From a virus: a stretch of 25,245 bases of DNA. The notes below the pieces were generated by a model, which was not told the DNA's origin, searched no databases, and worked only from the letters and a program-made list of their open reading frames with translations. A program made the translations under genes and the position numbers. Where the stretch lies: positions 1-25,245 of IMG/VR virus record IMGVR_UViG_3300046804_000735; one strand, given 5' to 3'. Shown one piece after another: positions 7,184-14,967 of this stretch; position 1 is the stretch's first letter; each line of letters begins with the position of its first letter.

Positions 7184-7369
7184 ATGAACCTCATTAAAAA
7201 ATTACTTCAATTTCTATGGATTATTGAACAACCAAAAGATGGCGATAAAGATGGCAAAGTATTTGATGGGACTCCTTTTGAACAACCCGCACACGTCAAA
7301 GTTGTTCCTGCCAAAAAGAAGTCTGTAAAGAAGGCTCCTGCTAAAAAGGTAGCAAAGAAGGTTAAATAA
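7184..7369 (+). CDS. Small protein with Lys/Ala-rich (histone-H1-like) tail
   Basis: A 61-residue protein. The N-terminus is hydrophobic and aromatic (LIKKLLQFLWIIEQ), the middle is acidic and polar (DGDKDGKVFDG), and the tail is PAKKKSVKKAPAKKVAKKVK, which resembles the Lys/Ala/Pro repeats of histone H1 and bacterial nucleoid proteins. It starts directly after the previous stop and ends with a one-base overlap to the next start. A DNA-condensing or DNA-tethering role is suggested by composition only. Confidence 0.6.
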   Translation: MNLIKKLLQFLWIIEQPKDGDKDGKVFDGTPFEQPAHVKVVPAKKKSVKKAPAKKVAKKVK

Positions 7370-7671
7370 TGAAATGCGTTAATTGCGACGACATCTCTTT
7401 GTACGAATACAGGCTCGTACAAGATAAGTCCCTCTTTTATTGCGGCAAACACCTTCCAAAATTTCTAGATGGCATGCGTAAGGCAGGAAATCTGCCAACC
7501 ACTACCCATATGACCGACACAGTAGATGATGCGTTAGCAACTCTAGAAACTGCTCCCGCTAAATCAAAAAAGAAGTCTAAGGCTGCCAAAACAGAAGTAG
7601 AAGAGTCAGTCGTAGAAGAGCCTGAAGCAGAGCCGTCTACTACCGAAGAAATAAATGAAAGTAATTCGTAA
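7369..7671 (+). CDS. Small zinc-ribbon protein with acidic tail
   Basis: A 100-residue protein with C3-x2-C6-x18-C25-x2-H28 (MKCVNCDDISLYEYRLV...LFYCGKHLP), the same pattern, within one residue, as the zinc ribbon at 2123-2329. After residue 60 it turns into a low-complexity tail: Lys-rich (AKSKKKSKAAK), then Glu-rich. It probably binds one zinc ion; the partner is unknown. The stop overlaps the next gene by 17 bases. Similar small zinc-ribbon proteins are frequent in actinobacteria and actinophages. Confidence 0.68.
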   Translation: MKCVNCDDISLYEYRLVQDKSLFYCGKHLPKFLDGMRKAGNLPTTTHMTDTVDDALATLETAPAKSKKKSKAAKTEVEESVVEEPEAEPSTTEEINESNS

Positions 7672-7891
7672 GTTCGCAGTCCAAGGACATGCTGTACCAT
7701 CATCCTCACACAGTCCAAGAGGACCGTTTCCACCTGAAGTTCTAGCAGGACCTCAGAGGGCTTACGGCGACGAACATTCGGATTCCTTACATCCAGCACT
7801 AGACGAAGTACGCTTCTTCAAATGTCGCGACTGCGAAGAAGTTCTTTTTGAGACTGAACTAGACAACCACACATGTGAGGAAGAAAACTAA
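7655..7891 (+). CDS. Small protein with C-terminal zinc-finger-like motif
   Basis: A 78-residue protein. The N-terminal 50 residues are Pro/Ser/Gly-rich without clear fold (PSSSHSPRGPFPPEVLAGPQ). The C-terminal end has C57-x2-C60-x11-H72-x1-C74 (FKCRDCEEVLFETELDNHTCEEEN), a plausible single zinc-finger site. It is the third putative small zinc-binding protein in the window. The start at ATG 7655 overlaps the previous gene by 17 bases, and the next gene starts at its stop (TAATG). Function unknown. Confidence 0.65.
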   Translation: MKVIRKFAVQGHAVPSSSHSPRGPFPPEVLAGPQRAYGDEHSDSLHPALDEVRFFKCRDCEEVLFETELDNHTCEEEN

Positions 7892-8553
7892 TGGCAACAA
7901 ATAACAATGGGAATCTACTTGATTCCGCAGGAGAAGTTGCAATCGATTTCGTCTGGGGCAATATGCCAATCCAGCCAAACGATGCACGCCCAGACACACT
8001 TGCAGGTCGTCTCGACCCTGCATTAGACAACCACATCATTGCTTTATCAGGATGGGGTGGATATCCGCTATTTACCGCAAACAGCGCTGGTGAAGACGTA
8101 GTAGGTTCAACTGATTACGTTCTTGTACCAAGCGTACTTGGCCTTACAACAGCACTCGCAACCGATGCAATGAAGGATGCAAGTCTTGTGTCCACTACTG
8201 CATCAGCAGCAACAAACACTGCTACACAACCTACCCGCGTTAACGTCACTGCAACTACTGCAGCAACTGTTTACGTAACTGGTGGAACTTCAACATGGCC
8301 TGTAGGCACTAAGGTCACTATCGCTTCAGGTACAGGTATCCCAACAGCAGTTGTTGGTACTTGGACTGTAACTGGTGGTTCAGGAAGCACACTTGTTATT
8401 GCAGGTTCAGGATGGACAGTCGCCGATACAGGCTCTATTACACCTGGCACAGTTCTCACTGGTACAACTGGAACAATCAAAACACAGTCGCTATCAGCAG
8501 GACAGAACAACGTTGCTCCTGGTGCAGCAGTTACTATTACTCCTTGGGCATAA
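7891..8553 (+). CDS. Putative virion protein, Thr/Gly/Ala-rich beta C-terminus
   Basis: A 220-residue protein. The N-terminal part has the segment AIDFVWGNMPIQPNDARPDTL, a pattern I associate with small phage virion proteins, followed by HIIALSGWGGYPLF. After residue 100 it is a Thr/Val/Gly/Ala-rich all-beta stretch (WPVGTKVTIASGTG; GTWTVTGGSGSTLVIAGSGW) that looks like one or two Ig-like or fibre-type domains. It could be a head decoration or a tail-associated protein. The base composition of the beta part is rich in ACT/GGT codons, like the capsid gene. The exact role is unassigned. Confidence 0.6.
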   Translation: MATNNNGNLLDSAGEVAIDFVWGNMPIQPNDARPDTLAGRLDPALDNHIIALSGWGGYPLFTANSAGEDVVGSTDYVLVPSVLGLTTALATDAMKDASLVSTTASAATNTATQPTRVNVTATTAATVYVTGGTSTWPVGTKVTIASGTGIPTAVVGTWTVTGGSGSTLVIAGSGWTVADTGSITPGTVLTGTTGTIKTQSLSAGQNNVAPGAAVTITPWA

Positions 8554-8567
8554 GCCTAAAGTAATTT

Positions 8568-9380
8568 ATGGCTCGTATAGCAGGCGGTGGCGCACCCCGC
8601 AACAGGCGTCAAGCAATACCGTCTGCTAACGAGTATTTTGCAGCACTTGGGCAACCTTTTGGTTTAGGTCCAAAACAAACAAGGGGCATGATGAACATCA
8701 TGTCACAGGAAGGGGCTTTTCAAAGTCCGTTTGCTGGTATGCCTACAGCAGCCTCATCAGGTGAGTTTTTTGAAACTATTTCTTTGTTAAATGCCACAGA
8801 AACTATGCGGTACTATAATCCGCAAACACAAGCAGAAGCAAATAAAAGAAATCAAGCAGGAGAGGCTGTCTTCTATGGTGAAGACGTTTATTATATTGAC
8901 TCTCAAGGAAACTTTGTAGACCGCTCTTCTGGTCGTACATACTACGATGAAGACTTAGACACCGGTGAGACTGTTATCCCAGGTGAAAAAGGACCGCAAT
9001 TTGGTGAGTCGGATGCTCCTGCTCCATTATCTTTAGTTCCAACCTCTTCAATCAATCCTGAACGTCCAAGAACAGTTGCTGCTGGGTATGACCGAGACCG
9101 AAGCGTATTAACAGTGGTGTTCCGTGATGGAACCTATTATAACTACTATGAAGTTACAGTAGCGGAATGGCAAGATTTTAAACGTCGAGTCTCCAAAGGT
9201 CGGTATATTTACCAAGTATTAGATTACAAACCTCGTGGTCCAGCCAATATTTCAGCATTACCCTCATATGCTCGTGCCGCCTTCTATAGACTTACTAGAA
9301 CTATGCAGTTAAAGCGCGACGCAAAACAATATGATAGAAATGCCAAAAAACAAAGAGCACTAAAACCAAAGAAACGGTAA
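8568..9380 (+). CDS. KTSC-domain phage protein
   Basis: A 270-residue protein. Residues about 158-215 form a KTSC domain: the start (SSINPERPRTVAAGYDRDRSVLTVVF), the aromatic centre (GTYYNYYEVTVAEWQDF) and the closing SKGRYI match the family's sequence rhythm. KTSC is a small beta domain common in phage and bacterial proteins; its role is unclear, possibly nucleic-acid or virion related. The N-terminal 150 residues are polar, Met/Gly-rich and include a Tyr-rich acidic part (YGEDVYYIDSQGNFVDRSSGRTYYDED). The C-terminus (241-270) is highly basic. The ribosome site is weak. It is located just before the packaging genes, so a head or packaging accessory role is possible. Confidence 0.72.
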   Translation: MARIAGGGAPRNRRQAIPSANEYFAALGQPFGLGPKQTRGMMNIMSQEGAFQSPFAGMPTAASSGEFFETISLLNATETMRYYNPQTQAEANKRNQAGEAVFYGEDVYYIDSQGNFVDRSSGRTYYDEDLDTGETVIPGEKGPQFGESDAPAPLSLVPTSSINPERPRTVAAGYDRDRSVLTVVFRDGTYYNYYEVTVAEWQDFKRRVSKGRYIYQVLDYKPRGPANISALPSYARAAFYRLTRTMQLKRDAKQYDRNAKKQRALKPKKR

Positions 9381-9382
9381 CT

Positions 9383-9784
9383 ATGCCAAAGGCTCACAAC
9401 ATCGGACCCCTGTTTATACAAATCACAAAATTTCCTTATCATTGGGGTTCAAAGGTAGTCGTTAGAGGTTGGACTCAAGAAATTGAAGAGCCTTTTAGGA
9501 CTTCTGAACCCTTTATAGTACGCTTACCTAATTACAAAGCCCTAGTTTTAGGAAAATGGACTGGGAAAAAGGATGAAATAGAAGCATTGAATTCGGCACT
9601 TGAAAGGCGGGATGTAACTTACGATGATTTTACGGAAGAAGCGGGATGGACACCAGCCCCAGACTCGGATAGAGAAGAGGGTAGCGACAATCTCTACTCC
9701 AGATTTAATAACTTGGATGGAACAGTCAATGTTCATAGTGGGGAAGCACATAACAGCATGGCAGAGACAGCAGAACGAATCTGA
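9383..9784 (+). CDS. Hypothetical protein upstream of terminase
   Basis: A 133-residue protein of mixed alpha/beta character (IGPLFIQITKFPYHWGSKVVVRGW; FIVRLPNYKALVLGKWTG), ending in an acidic, polar segment. There is no Cys, membrane helix or recognisable catalytic motif. It follows the KTSC gene by 2 bases. Its 3' end overlaps a small downstream frame (9729-9866). I do not know the family. Small proteins at this position before terL may be packaging factors, but nothing in the sequence shows that. Confidence 0.65.
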   Translation: MPKAHNIGPLFIQITKFPYHWGSKVVVRGWTQEIEEPFRTSEPFIVRLPNYKALVLGKWTGKKDEIEALNSALERRDVTYDDFTEEAGWTPAPDSDREEGSDNLYSRFNNLDGTVNVHSGEAHNSMAETAERI

Positions 9785-9866
9785 CTTAGACGAAGTTCTT
9801 ATGGGCGCTGAAGCCTTTCACGCCATTGCCAAAGAATTAAAAAGACGTTCTAACCCTGTGATATGA
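9729..9866 (+). CDS. Small acidic/basic helical protein, possible packaging accessory
   Basis: A frame of about 45 residues from ATG 9729 (GGATGG lies 8 bases upstream) to TGA 9866: MFIVGKHITAWQRQQNESDL followed by DEVLMGAEAFHAIAKELKRR and a short end. Alternative starts are GTG 9738 and ATG 9801. It overlaps the preceding gene by 56 bases in another frame. The peptide from about residue 17 on (DLDEVLMGAEAFHAIAKELKRR) looks like a genuine amphipathic helix pair rather than noise, and it fills the gap up to the hairpin before terL. No family is recognised. Confidence 0.45.
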   Translation: MFIVGKHITAWQRQQNESDLDEVLMGAEAFHAIAKELKRRSNPVI

Positions 9867-9894
9867 TTTCTATGCTTCGCCTCTCTACAGGTCT

Positions 9895-9926
9895 AGCGTT
9901 GACCCACCCAAAAGGTGGGTCACGCT
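9895..9926 (+). terminator. Stable hairpin between the small genes and terL
   Basis: GACCCACC (9901-9908), loop CAAAA, GGTGGGTC (9914-9921). It is extended by AGCGT on the left and ACGCT on the right with one bulged T, giving about a 13-bp stem. No U-run follows (GTTTAATGG), so it may be a U-less or attenuating terminator, or a processing/stability element that sets terminase level. It ends 15 bases before the terL start and just upstream of its GGTGG ribosome site. Confidence 0.6.
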
Positions 9927-9941
9927 GTTTAATGGTGGTAT

Positions 9942-11519
9942 ATGGAAGAAGATAAATATGAAGAGATAAATCCTGAGTTCTATTTACAGGACGAACAACC
10001 TGTTGATGAACACGTTGAAGAGCCTTTAGACGAGTTATCGCAACAGTTTGTAAACAAGTTGATAGACAAAATGTTGGAGTTCCTAAAAGTCCTCGTAGGA
10101 CACGATTTACACCCATATCAAAAACCTCTTGCACGTAGAATCATGGAATCCGTCATCATTAATGATGGCGAAGAAATAACGGCTCTTGCTTCTCGTCAGT
10201 CTGGTAAATCAGAAACCGTTGCAGATACTGTAGCAACGATGATGATTTTGCTACCAAGACTTGCTAAGTTGTATCCAGATTTATTGGGAAAATTTAAAGA
10301 CGGTATTTGGGTTGGGCTTTTTGCTCCAACTGAATCACAAGCAGAGACTTTGTTTGGACGCACTGTCACAAGACTTAGTTCAGAACGTGCTGTTGAAATT
10401 ATGGATGACCCAGAAATTGACGATACAGCCGCACGTGTAGGAGGTGTTACACGACAAATTCGTTTAAAAAAATCTGGTTCAACTATCACCATGATGACAG
10501 CAAACCCAAGAGCAAAAATTGAATCAAAATCTTTTCATTTGGTAATTATTGATGAGTGTCAAGAGGCTGACGACTTTGTTGTATCTAAGTCTATATCTCC
10601 TATGTTGGCATATTATGCAGGAACTATGGTTAAAACTGGAACACCAACCACTAGCAAAAACAATTTCTATCGTTCCATTCAGTTAAACCGTAGACGACAA
10701 ACAGGTCGTGCTGCACGTCAAAATCATTTTCAATGGGATTGGAAAGACGTATCAAAATTCAATCAAAATTATGAGAAATTTATTCGTAAAGAAATGTTAA
10801 GGATTGGAGAAGACTCAGATGAATTCCAAATGTCGTACAACTGCAAATGGTTGTTGGAGAGAGGGATGTTCGTTACATCATCAATCATGGACGAACTCGG
10901 TGATACGTCGCAAGAACTTGTCAAAAGTTGGCACAAGACACCCGTCGTTGTGGGAATTGACCCTGCAAGAAAAACCGACTCAACAGTTGTTACTATTGTT
11001 TGGGTTGATTGGGACCGTCCTGATGAGTTTGGTTATTTTGACCATCGTGTTTTAAATTGGCTTGAAATGCAAGGGGATGACTGGGAAGAGCAGTACTATC
11101 AAATTGTTAACTTTTTAGAAAACTACGATGTGCTTGCTGTAGGTGTTGATGCTAATGGTGTGGGAGACGCGGTTGCACAACGACTTAAACTGCTTTTGCC
11201 AAGGGCAGAAGTTATGTCTTTAACTTCTAGTCCTTCCGAACAATCAAAAAGATGGAAACATCTGCAGGCCTTAATTCAACGCAAAATGATTTCATGGCCT
11301 TCTCATGCAAAGACTCGGCGCCTAAGAACTTGGAAAAGGTTCTATCAACAAATGGTGGACGCAGAGGTTCAGTATAAAGGCCCAAACTTTCTTGTGGCTG
11401 CTCCTGACGAGTCGTATGCACATGACGACTTCGTAGACTCTTTAGCCATAGCATGCTCTTTAACCCAAGACCTTGTAATGCCTGAAGTTGTGGCATCAAG
11501 CAATCCTTTCTTTGGTTAG
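9942..11519 (+). CDS. terL: Terminase large subunit (packaging ATPase and nuclease)
   Basis: A 525-residue motor that drives DNA into the prohead and cuts it. The ATPase domain has a Walker A-like S84-RQSGKS (K89), an adenine/arginine-finger-type region APTESQAE (128-135), Walker B with VIIDE (D204, E205), and a coupling motif KTGTPT (231-236). The C-terminal RNase H-like nuclease shows the acidic clusters GIDPARKTDST (D340), GVDANGVGDAV (D403) and HDDFVDSLA (D495/D496/D499). Length is normal for the family. The N-terminal ~45 residues are acidic and variable. ATG 9942 has GGTGG upstream. No small terminase gene is obvious next to it. Confidence 0.95.
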   Translation: MEEDKYEEINPEFYLQDEQPVDEHVEEPLDELSQQFVNKLIDKMLEFLKVLVGHDLHPYQKPLARRIMESVIINDGEEITALASRQSGKSETVADTVATMMILLPRLAKLYPDLLGKFKDGIWVGLFAPTESQAETLFGRTVTRLSSERAVEIMDDPEIDDTAARVGGVTRQIRLKKSGSTITMMTANPRAKIESKSFHLVIIDECQEADDFVVSKSISPMLAYYAGTMVKTGTPTTSKNNFYRSIQLNRRRQTGRAARQNHFQWDWKDVSKFNQNYEKFIRKEMLRIGEDSDEFQMSYNCKWLLERGMFVTSSIMDELGDTSQELVKSWHKTPVVVGIDPARKTDSTVVTIVWVDWDRPDEFGYFDHRVLNWLEMQGDDWEEQYYQIVNFLENYDVLAVGVDANGVGDAVAQRLKLLLPRAEVMSLTSSPSEQSKRWKHLQALIQRKMISWPSHAKTRRLRTWKRFYQQMVDAEVQYKGPNFLVAAPDESYAHDDFVDSLAIACSLTQDLVMPEVVASSNPFFG

Positions 11520-11587
11520 CCACACAAAGTTCACAAAAGGGTGGAAACTATAACCAGGTATACCTACCTAGAAATAAGGAGTCTCCA

Positions 11588-11983
11588 ATGACTATTTCAC
11601 CAGCACCTCGCTTTCCAGAGCGTGCACCAAATGTCTACGAACGTAAGTTGGGGGACAACCCAGTACGACGTGGACCACTACGCTTTGAAGAAGGCGTCGC
11701 CACCGACACCGATGTTCCAAGCGATTTTCAAAAGGGAATGGCACAAGGTTCTGCTGTAGCCGCAGGTCGTCCAAATCGTAACGCACCTGTGTGGCAGAAG
11801 CCTGCTGCTGAAACTCTCTCAGAGCGTGCACACGTAGGCTCTGCAGCATGGGTTGAAGCCCCAACATTCCTCGGTGAGTTTGCTCACGGTACCTACACAG
11901 ACCGTGCAGAGCAGACCATCGAAACAGTTGTACGTTCAGGTGGACGTCAACAACGCCCAGCACCAACAGTCGTAAACGACTAA
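11588..11983 (+). CDS. Conserved-looking small structural protein between terL and portal
   Basis: A 131-residue, Pro/Arg/Ala/Glu-rich protein without Cys or membrane segment (PRFPERAPNVYERKLGDNP; ERAHVGSAAWVEAPTFLGEF). It has its own good ribosome site (AAGGAG at 11576-11581 before ATG 11588), and 68 non-coding bases separate it from terL. It is flanked downstream by a hairpin, so its expression may be set separately. I recall similar proteins beside portal genes in actinophages, but no function is assigned. Low hydrophobicity suggests a flexible virion-associated or assembly protein. Confidence 0.62.
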   Translation: MTISPAPRFPERAPNVYERKLGDNPVRRGPLRFEEGVATDTDVPSDFQKGMAQGSAVAAGRPNRNAPVWQKPAAETLSERAHVGSAAWVEAPTFLGEFAHGTYTDRAEQTIETVVRSGGRQQRPAPTVVND

Positions 11984-12001
11984 CTAATTTAGCAACCTGA
12001 C

Positions 12002-12029
12002 CCCGCTCATACGGTAGTGTATGGGCGGG
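12002..12029 (+). terminator. GC-rich hairpin before the DUF5872-like gene
   Basis: CCCGCTCATAC (12002-12012), loop GGTAGT, GTATGGGCGGG (12019-12029): an 11-bp stem with one G-U pair. No U-run follows. It may end or attenuate transcription after the 11588-11983 gene, or stabilise the downstream mRNA. It lies 12 bases before the GGAGGAG ribosome site of the next gene. Confidence 0.45.
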
Positions 12030-12041
12030 AACAGGCTATCT

Positions 12042-12048
12042 GGAGGAG
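12042..12048 (+). promoter_or_regulatory. Strong ribosome binding site that fixes a GTG start at 12053
   Basis: GGAGGAG is followed by a 4-base spacer to GTG 12053. A longer in-frame start at GTG 12017 would put the start codon inside the hairpin loop and lacks such a site, so GTG 12053 is preferred. Confidence 0.8.
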
Positions 12049-12052
12049 TTCA

Positions 12053-12313
12053 GTGAGAAAACCCGCTAATCCAAAGTTGTATGCAATGTTTGTTGCACAG
12101 GCAAAGGCTAAGTATTCAAAATGGCCTAATCCTGGCGCAAGTGCGTGGGTTGCTAAAAAGTATCAACAAGCAGGCGGTCAGTATGTAGAAACAACTGAAG
12201 CAGACCGTCGTAAAAAGATGGCGCAAAAGAAACAACAAAAAGAATTAGAAAATAAAAAAGGCGTAAAGAAAAAAGAAGATAGCAAATCCGAAAAGGATAA
12301 AGGCAAGAAGTAA
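12053..12313 (+). CDS. DUF5872-like small basic phage protein
   Basis: An 86-residue protein. The N-terminal half (NPKLYAMFVAQAKAKYSKWPNPGASAWVAKKYQQAGGQY) matches the rhythm of a small phage family I know as DUF5872: a P-x-LY start, A-K-x-K/R-F/Y, P-x-A-S/N-x-W and Y-x-x-x-GG-x-Y. The C-terminal half is a Lys/Glu/Gln-rich low-complexity helix (KKMAQKKQQKELENKKG...). Function is unknown; it may contact DNA or the portal. The start is GTG with a strong ribosome site, and the end overlaps the portal start by one base (TAATG). Confidence 0.68.
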   Translation: MRKPANPKLYAMFVAQAKAKYSKWPNPGASAWVAKKYQQAGGQYVETTEADRRKKMAQKKQQKELENKKGVKKKEDSKSEKDKGKK

Positions 12314-14049
12314 TGTCATTTCTAGATTTCACGCCACCGTCGTATAGAGCGGCGTCATCTGACCTTACTATTTCTATTTCACCTCTTGGACTTGTAGAAC
12401 TTGCTGACGAAGAATTTGAGGTTCATGGTCCTCGTTTAAACCGTTACTCACTTAATTGGGCGATGTATCTTGGTCATCACTGGGGTTACCGCCGTGAGCA
12501 AGGCGAAATGCAGATTGCGGTTAATTACTACCGCGCTTTCAACGATTACCTTGCAAGATTTGTTTTTGGACGTGGCGTTCACTTCCGTTCTCCAAAGTCG
12601 ACTGAAGCAATTGTTCCAGACAGATTAGAACGTATTTGGGAGATTGACAACGACAAAATGCGTGTCCTACTTGAGATGGGACAACAAGGTGGTATCACAG
12701 GCGATGTATTCGTCAAAGTGGCTTATGAAGAGCCCTGGACAGACTCTGCTGGCATGTTCCATCCTGGTCGTGTCCGTATTCTTCCTATGAACTCTTCTTT
12801 CTGCTTCCCTGAGTTCCATCCACACGATAGAACACGGTTACTGAGATTCAAACAAAAGTATCGTTTTTGGGGCACATCACTTGAGGGTACACGCCAAGTG
12901 TTTACCTATACTGAAATTTTGACTGATGACGTAATTGAAGAGTACATCAACGATGAACTCATTGATTCACGCCCAAATCCACTAGGACTTATCCCAGTGG
13001 TACATATTCCTAACGTTCCTGTTTCAGGTTCACCGTGGGGTCTCTCGGACGCACACGACATCATCACTATCAACCGTGCATATAACGAAATTAGCACCGA
13101 TGTCGCAGACATCATTAACTATCACGCTTCTCCTGTGACAGTTATTGTAGGTGCTAAAGCCTCTAACCTTGAGAAAGGTGCAAAGAAGGTTTGGGGCGGT
13201 CTTCCCAAAGACGCCCAAGTCTTCAACCTTGAAGGTGGTGCGCAAGGAATCGACGGCGCACTTAAATATCTTGAGTTGCTAAAACGCTCAATGCACGAAC
13301 TTATGAACATTCCTGAAACTGCGCTTGGACAAGTCCAGCCAATTTCAAACACATCAGGTGTTGCTCTTTCTATTCAGTATCAGCCATTGATGAATCGCTA
13401 TTCTCAAAAAGTAGCGCAATATGGTAAGGGTCTTGAGCGAATCAATGAACTTGCACTTCGCACCCTTGCCATTAAGGAACCACAAACATTCCTTTATAAC
13501 CCAAATGAAGATGGTCCAATCAAGGAAGGTCAACTAGACCGCCTAGACCCTAACGACCCACTGTCATACATGAACTATGTACAGTTCCCACCTCCACTAC
13601 CTCTCGACAAACTCATTGTTCTTAATGAAATCCAGACCAAACTTGGTATGGGTCTTGAGTCTAAGGAAGGCGCACTTCGCACTCTTGGTGAAGAATTCCC
13701 AGAAGAGAAGTTGCAAGAGATTCGTCGTGAACTTGTTGAAGATGCTAAGGCGGACGGTGCCCTGACTCTCGTTCGAGTTCAAATTCAAAAACAGATTCAA
13801 GATATGACTGGAATGATGCCTGGACCTGATGGTACAAGCGCCGTTCCGCTACAGCCTACTCAGTTAGGTGATGGCGATGTCATGGGCGATGGCGTAGAAG
13901 GAGCCCCAACTCCTGAAAATGTCGAAGACCCAGTAAATCAGGAATCAGAAGCCATGAATGCACAGGCAGAAGCCTCTATTAGACAAACTTTATTGACCCA
14001 AGCCTATGGAACTAAAATTCCTCAAAGAAGGGCAGTGGATAGAGAATAG
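12313..14049 (+). CDS. Portal protein
   Basis: A 578-residue protein with the organisation of an SPP1 gp6-like portal as seen in actinophages. The N-terminal wing includes NRYSLNWAMYLGHHWGYRREQGEMQIAVNYYRAFNDYLARFVFG. The central part has AYEEPWTDSAG, RVRILPMNSSFCFPEFHP and IPVVHIPNVPVSGSPWGLSDAHDIITINRAYNEISTD. The stem/crown region includes LLKRSMHELMNIPETALGQVQPISNTSGVALSIQYQPL. It would form the dodecameric ring through which DNA passes and dock TerL and the connector. The acidic, Pro-rich C-terminus (about 505-560) is flexible. The length is usual. It lies between terL and scaffold as expected. Confidence 0.9.
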   Translation: MSFLDFTPPSYRAASSDLTISISPLGLVELADEEFEVHGPRLNRYSLNWAMYLGHHWGYRREQGEMQIAVNYYRAFNDYLARFVFGRGVHFRSPKSTEAIVPDRLERIWEIDNDKMRVLLEMGQQGGITGDVFVKVAYEEPWTDSAGMFHPGRVRILPMNSSFCFPEFHPHDRTRLLRFKQKYRFWGTSLEGTRQVFTYTEILTDDVIEEYINDELIDSRPNPLGLIPVVHIPNVPVSGSPWGLSDAHDIITINRAYNEISTDVADIINYHASPVTVIVGAKASNLEKGAKKVWGGLPKDAQVFNLEGGAQGIDGALKYLELLKRSMHELMNIPETALGQVQPISNTSGVALSIQYQPLMNRYSQKVAQYGKGLERINELALRTLAIKEPQTFLYNPNEDGPIKEGQLDRLDPNDPLSYMNYVQFPPPLPLDKLIVLNEIQTKLGMGLESKEGALRTLGEEFPEEKLQEIRRELVEDAKADGALTLVRVQIQKQIQDMTGMMPGPDGTSAVPLQPTQLGDGDVMGDGVEGAPTPENVEDPVNQESEAMNAQAEASIRQTLLTQAYGTKIPQRRAVDRE

Positions 14050-14051
14050 AT

Positions 14052-14073
14052 TTCCAAATAAAAATATTTGGAA
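14052..14073 (+). other. AT-rich perfect hairpin in the portal-scaffold gap
   Basis: TTCCAAATA, loop AAAA, TATTTGGAA: a perfect 9-bp inverted repeat directly after the portal stop. No U-tract follows. It could be a weak attenuator, an RNase processing site or an operator-like palindrome. The rest of the gap (14074-14169) holds a near-palindrome GCATTTAAATGT and a short GCC-GAAA-GGC tetraloop hairpin at 14133-14142, with no convincing -35/-10 pair. Confidence 0.45.
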
Positions 14074-14169
14074 TATACCGAGACAAGCGCATTTAAATGT
14101 AATGCAATTATCTCATAATAACAAAGGGATACGCCGAAAGGCATACGGACAACGACATAAGAAAGATAA

Positions 14170-14934
14170 GTGACTACTATGGAAAACGCAGTAGACGAAA
14201 CAGTACTTGCTGAGGTTCAAACCCCAGTAGAAATCCAAATGAGTGGAGATATGCCTACCTATTCTGCTGATGACATCGCAAAGGCGCGTGAGCAGGAAAA
14301 AGCCAAGTTGTATCCGCAATTGGAAAAGATGAAAGAAGAACTCTCGTCTTTGAAAAGAGAACGAGAAGAAGCGGCGGCTCGTGAAGCAGAGCGTCAATCA
14401 CGCATTGCTGATGAAGAAGCCCGTGCAGCACAGTTGAAGAAGGAGCAGGAAGAAAACGAACTGTCCTTCAAAGACCTTCTCAAGAAGAAGGAGCAAGAAT
14501 TTCAATCTCAACTAGAGAACGAACGTCTTGAAAGAGAACGTGCTATCGCACTCCTTGAACAGGAACGCAAGTTCCAAGAGTTGATGAATTACCGTCAATC
14601 TCGTTTAGAACAGGAACGTGAAAACATTATTCCTGAACTTATCGACTTGATTGAAGGAACTTCGTCAGATGAAATTGAGCAAAGCATCGCAACTCTTAAA
14701 GATAAATCTGCTCGTATTTTAGAATCCGCTCAACAGGCTATGCAGTCTGCTAGAGCACAAATGGCAGGACCACGCGTAACAGCGCCTGCCGCAGGACCCC
14801 TCGATAATGATTCGTCACAACAATCGTACACGCCTGATTCAATCAGGGATATGTCATTGGCAGACTATGCGAAACAAAGAGCCAAACTACTTGGCAATGC
14901 AGCCAGCAATCGTGGTCAGGGACTGTTCGGTTAA
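14170..14934 (+). CDS. Capsid scaffolding protein
   Basis: A 254-residue, highly charged protein with a long predicted coiled coil (about residues 36-155, rich in E, K, R, Q: QLEKMKEELSSLKREREEAA, then further heptad-like segments). An N-terminal acidic part and a C-terminal polar region end in a short hydrophobic/basic tail (SLADYAKQRAKLLGNAASNRGQGLFG) that may touch the coat protein. Position between portal and major capsid and the composition fit a scaffold that templates prohead assembly and then leaves. The start is GTG 14170; ATG 14179 is an alternative. The ribosome site is weak (AAGAAAG). Confidence 0.85.
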   Translation: MTTMENAVDETVLAEVQTPVEIQMSGDMPTYSADDIAKAREQEKAKLYPQLEKMKEELSSLKREREEAAAREAERQSRIADEEARAAQLKKEQEENELSFKDLLKKKEQEFQSQLENERLERERAIALLEQERKFQELMNYRQSRLEQERENIIPELIDLIEGTSSDEIEQSIATLKDKSARILESAQQAMQSARAQMAGPRVTAPAAGPLDNDSSQQSYTPDSIRDMSLADYAKQRAKLLGNAASNRGQGLFG

Positions 14935-14967
14935 CCCAAACAACTATCTAGAAAGGACTTGACCTAA

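Noticed and set aside
10196-10492. Reverse-strand frame within terL
   Set aside because: Antisense to a confidently identified terminase; no ribosome site or recognisable product.
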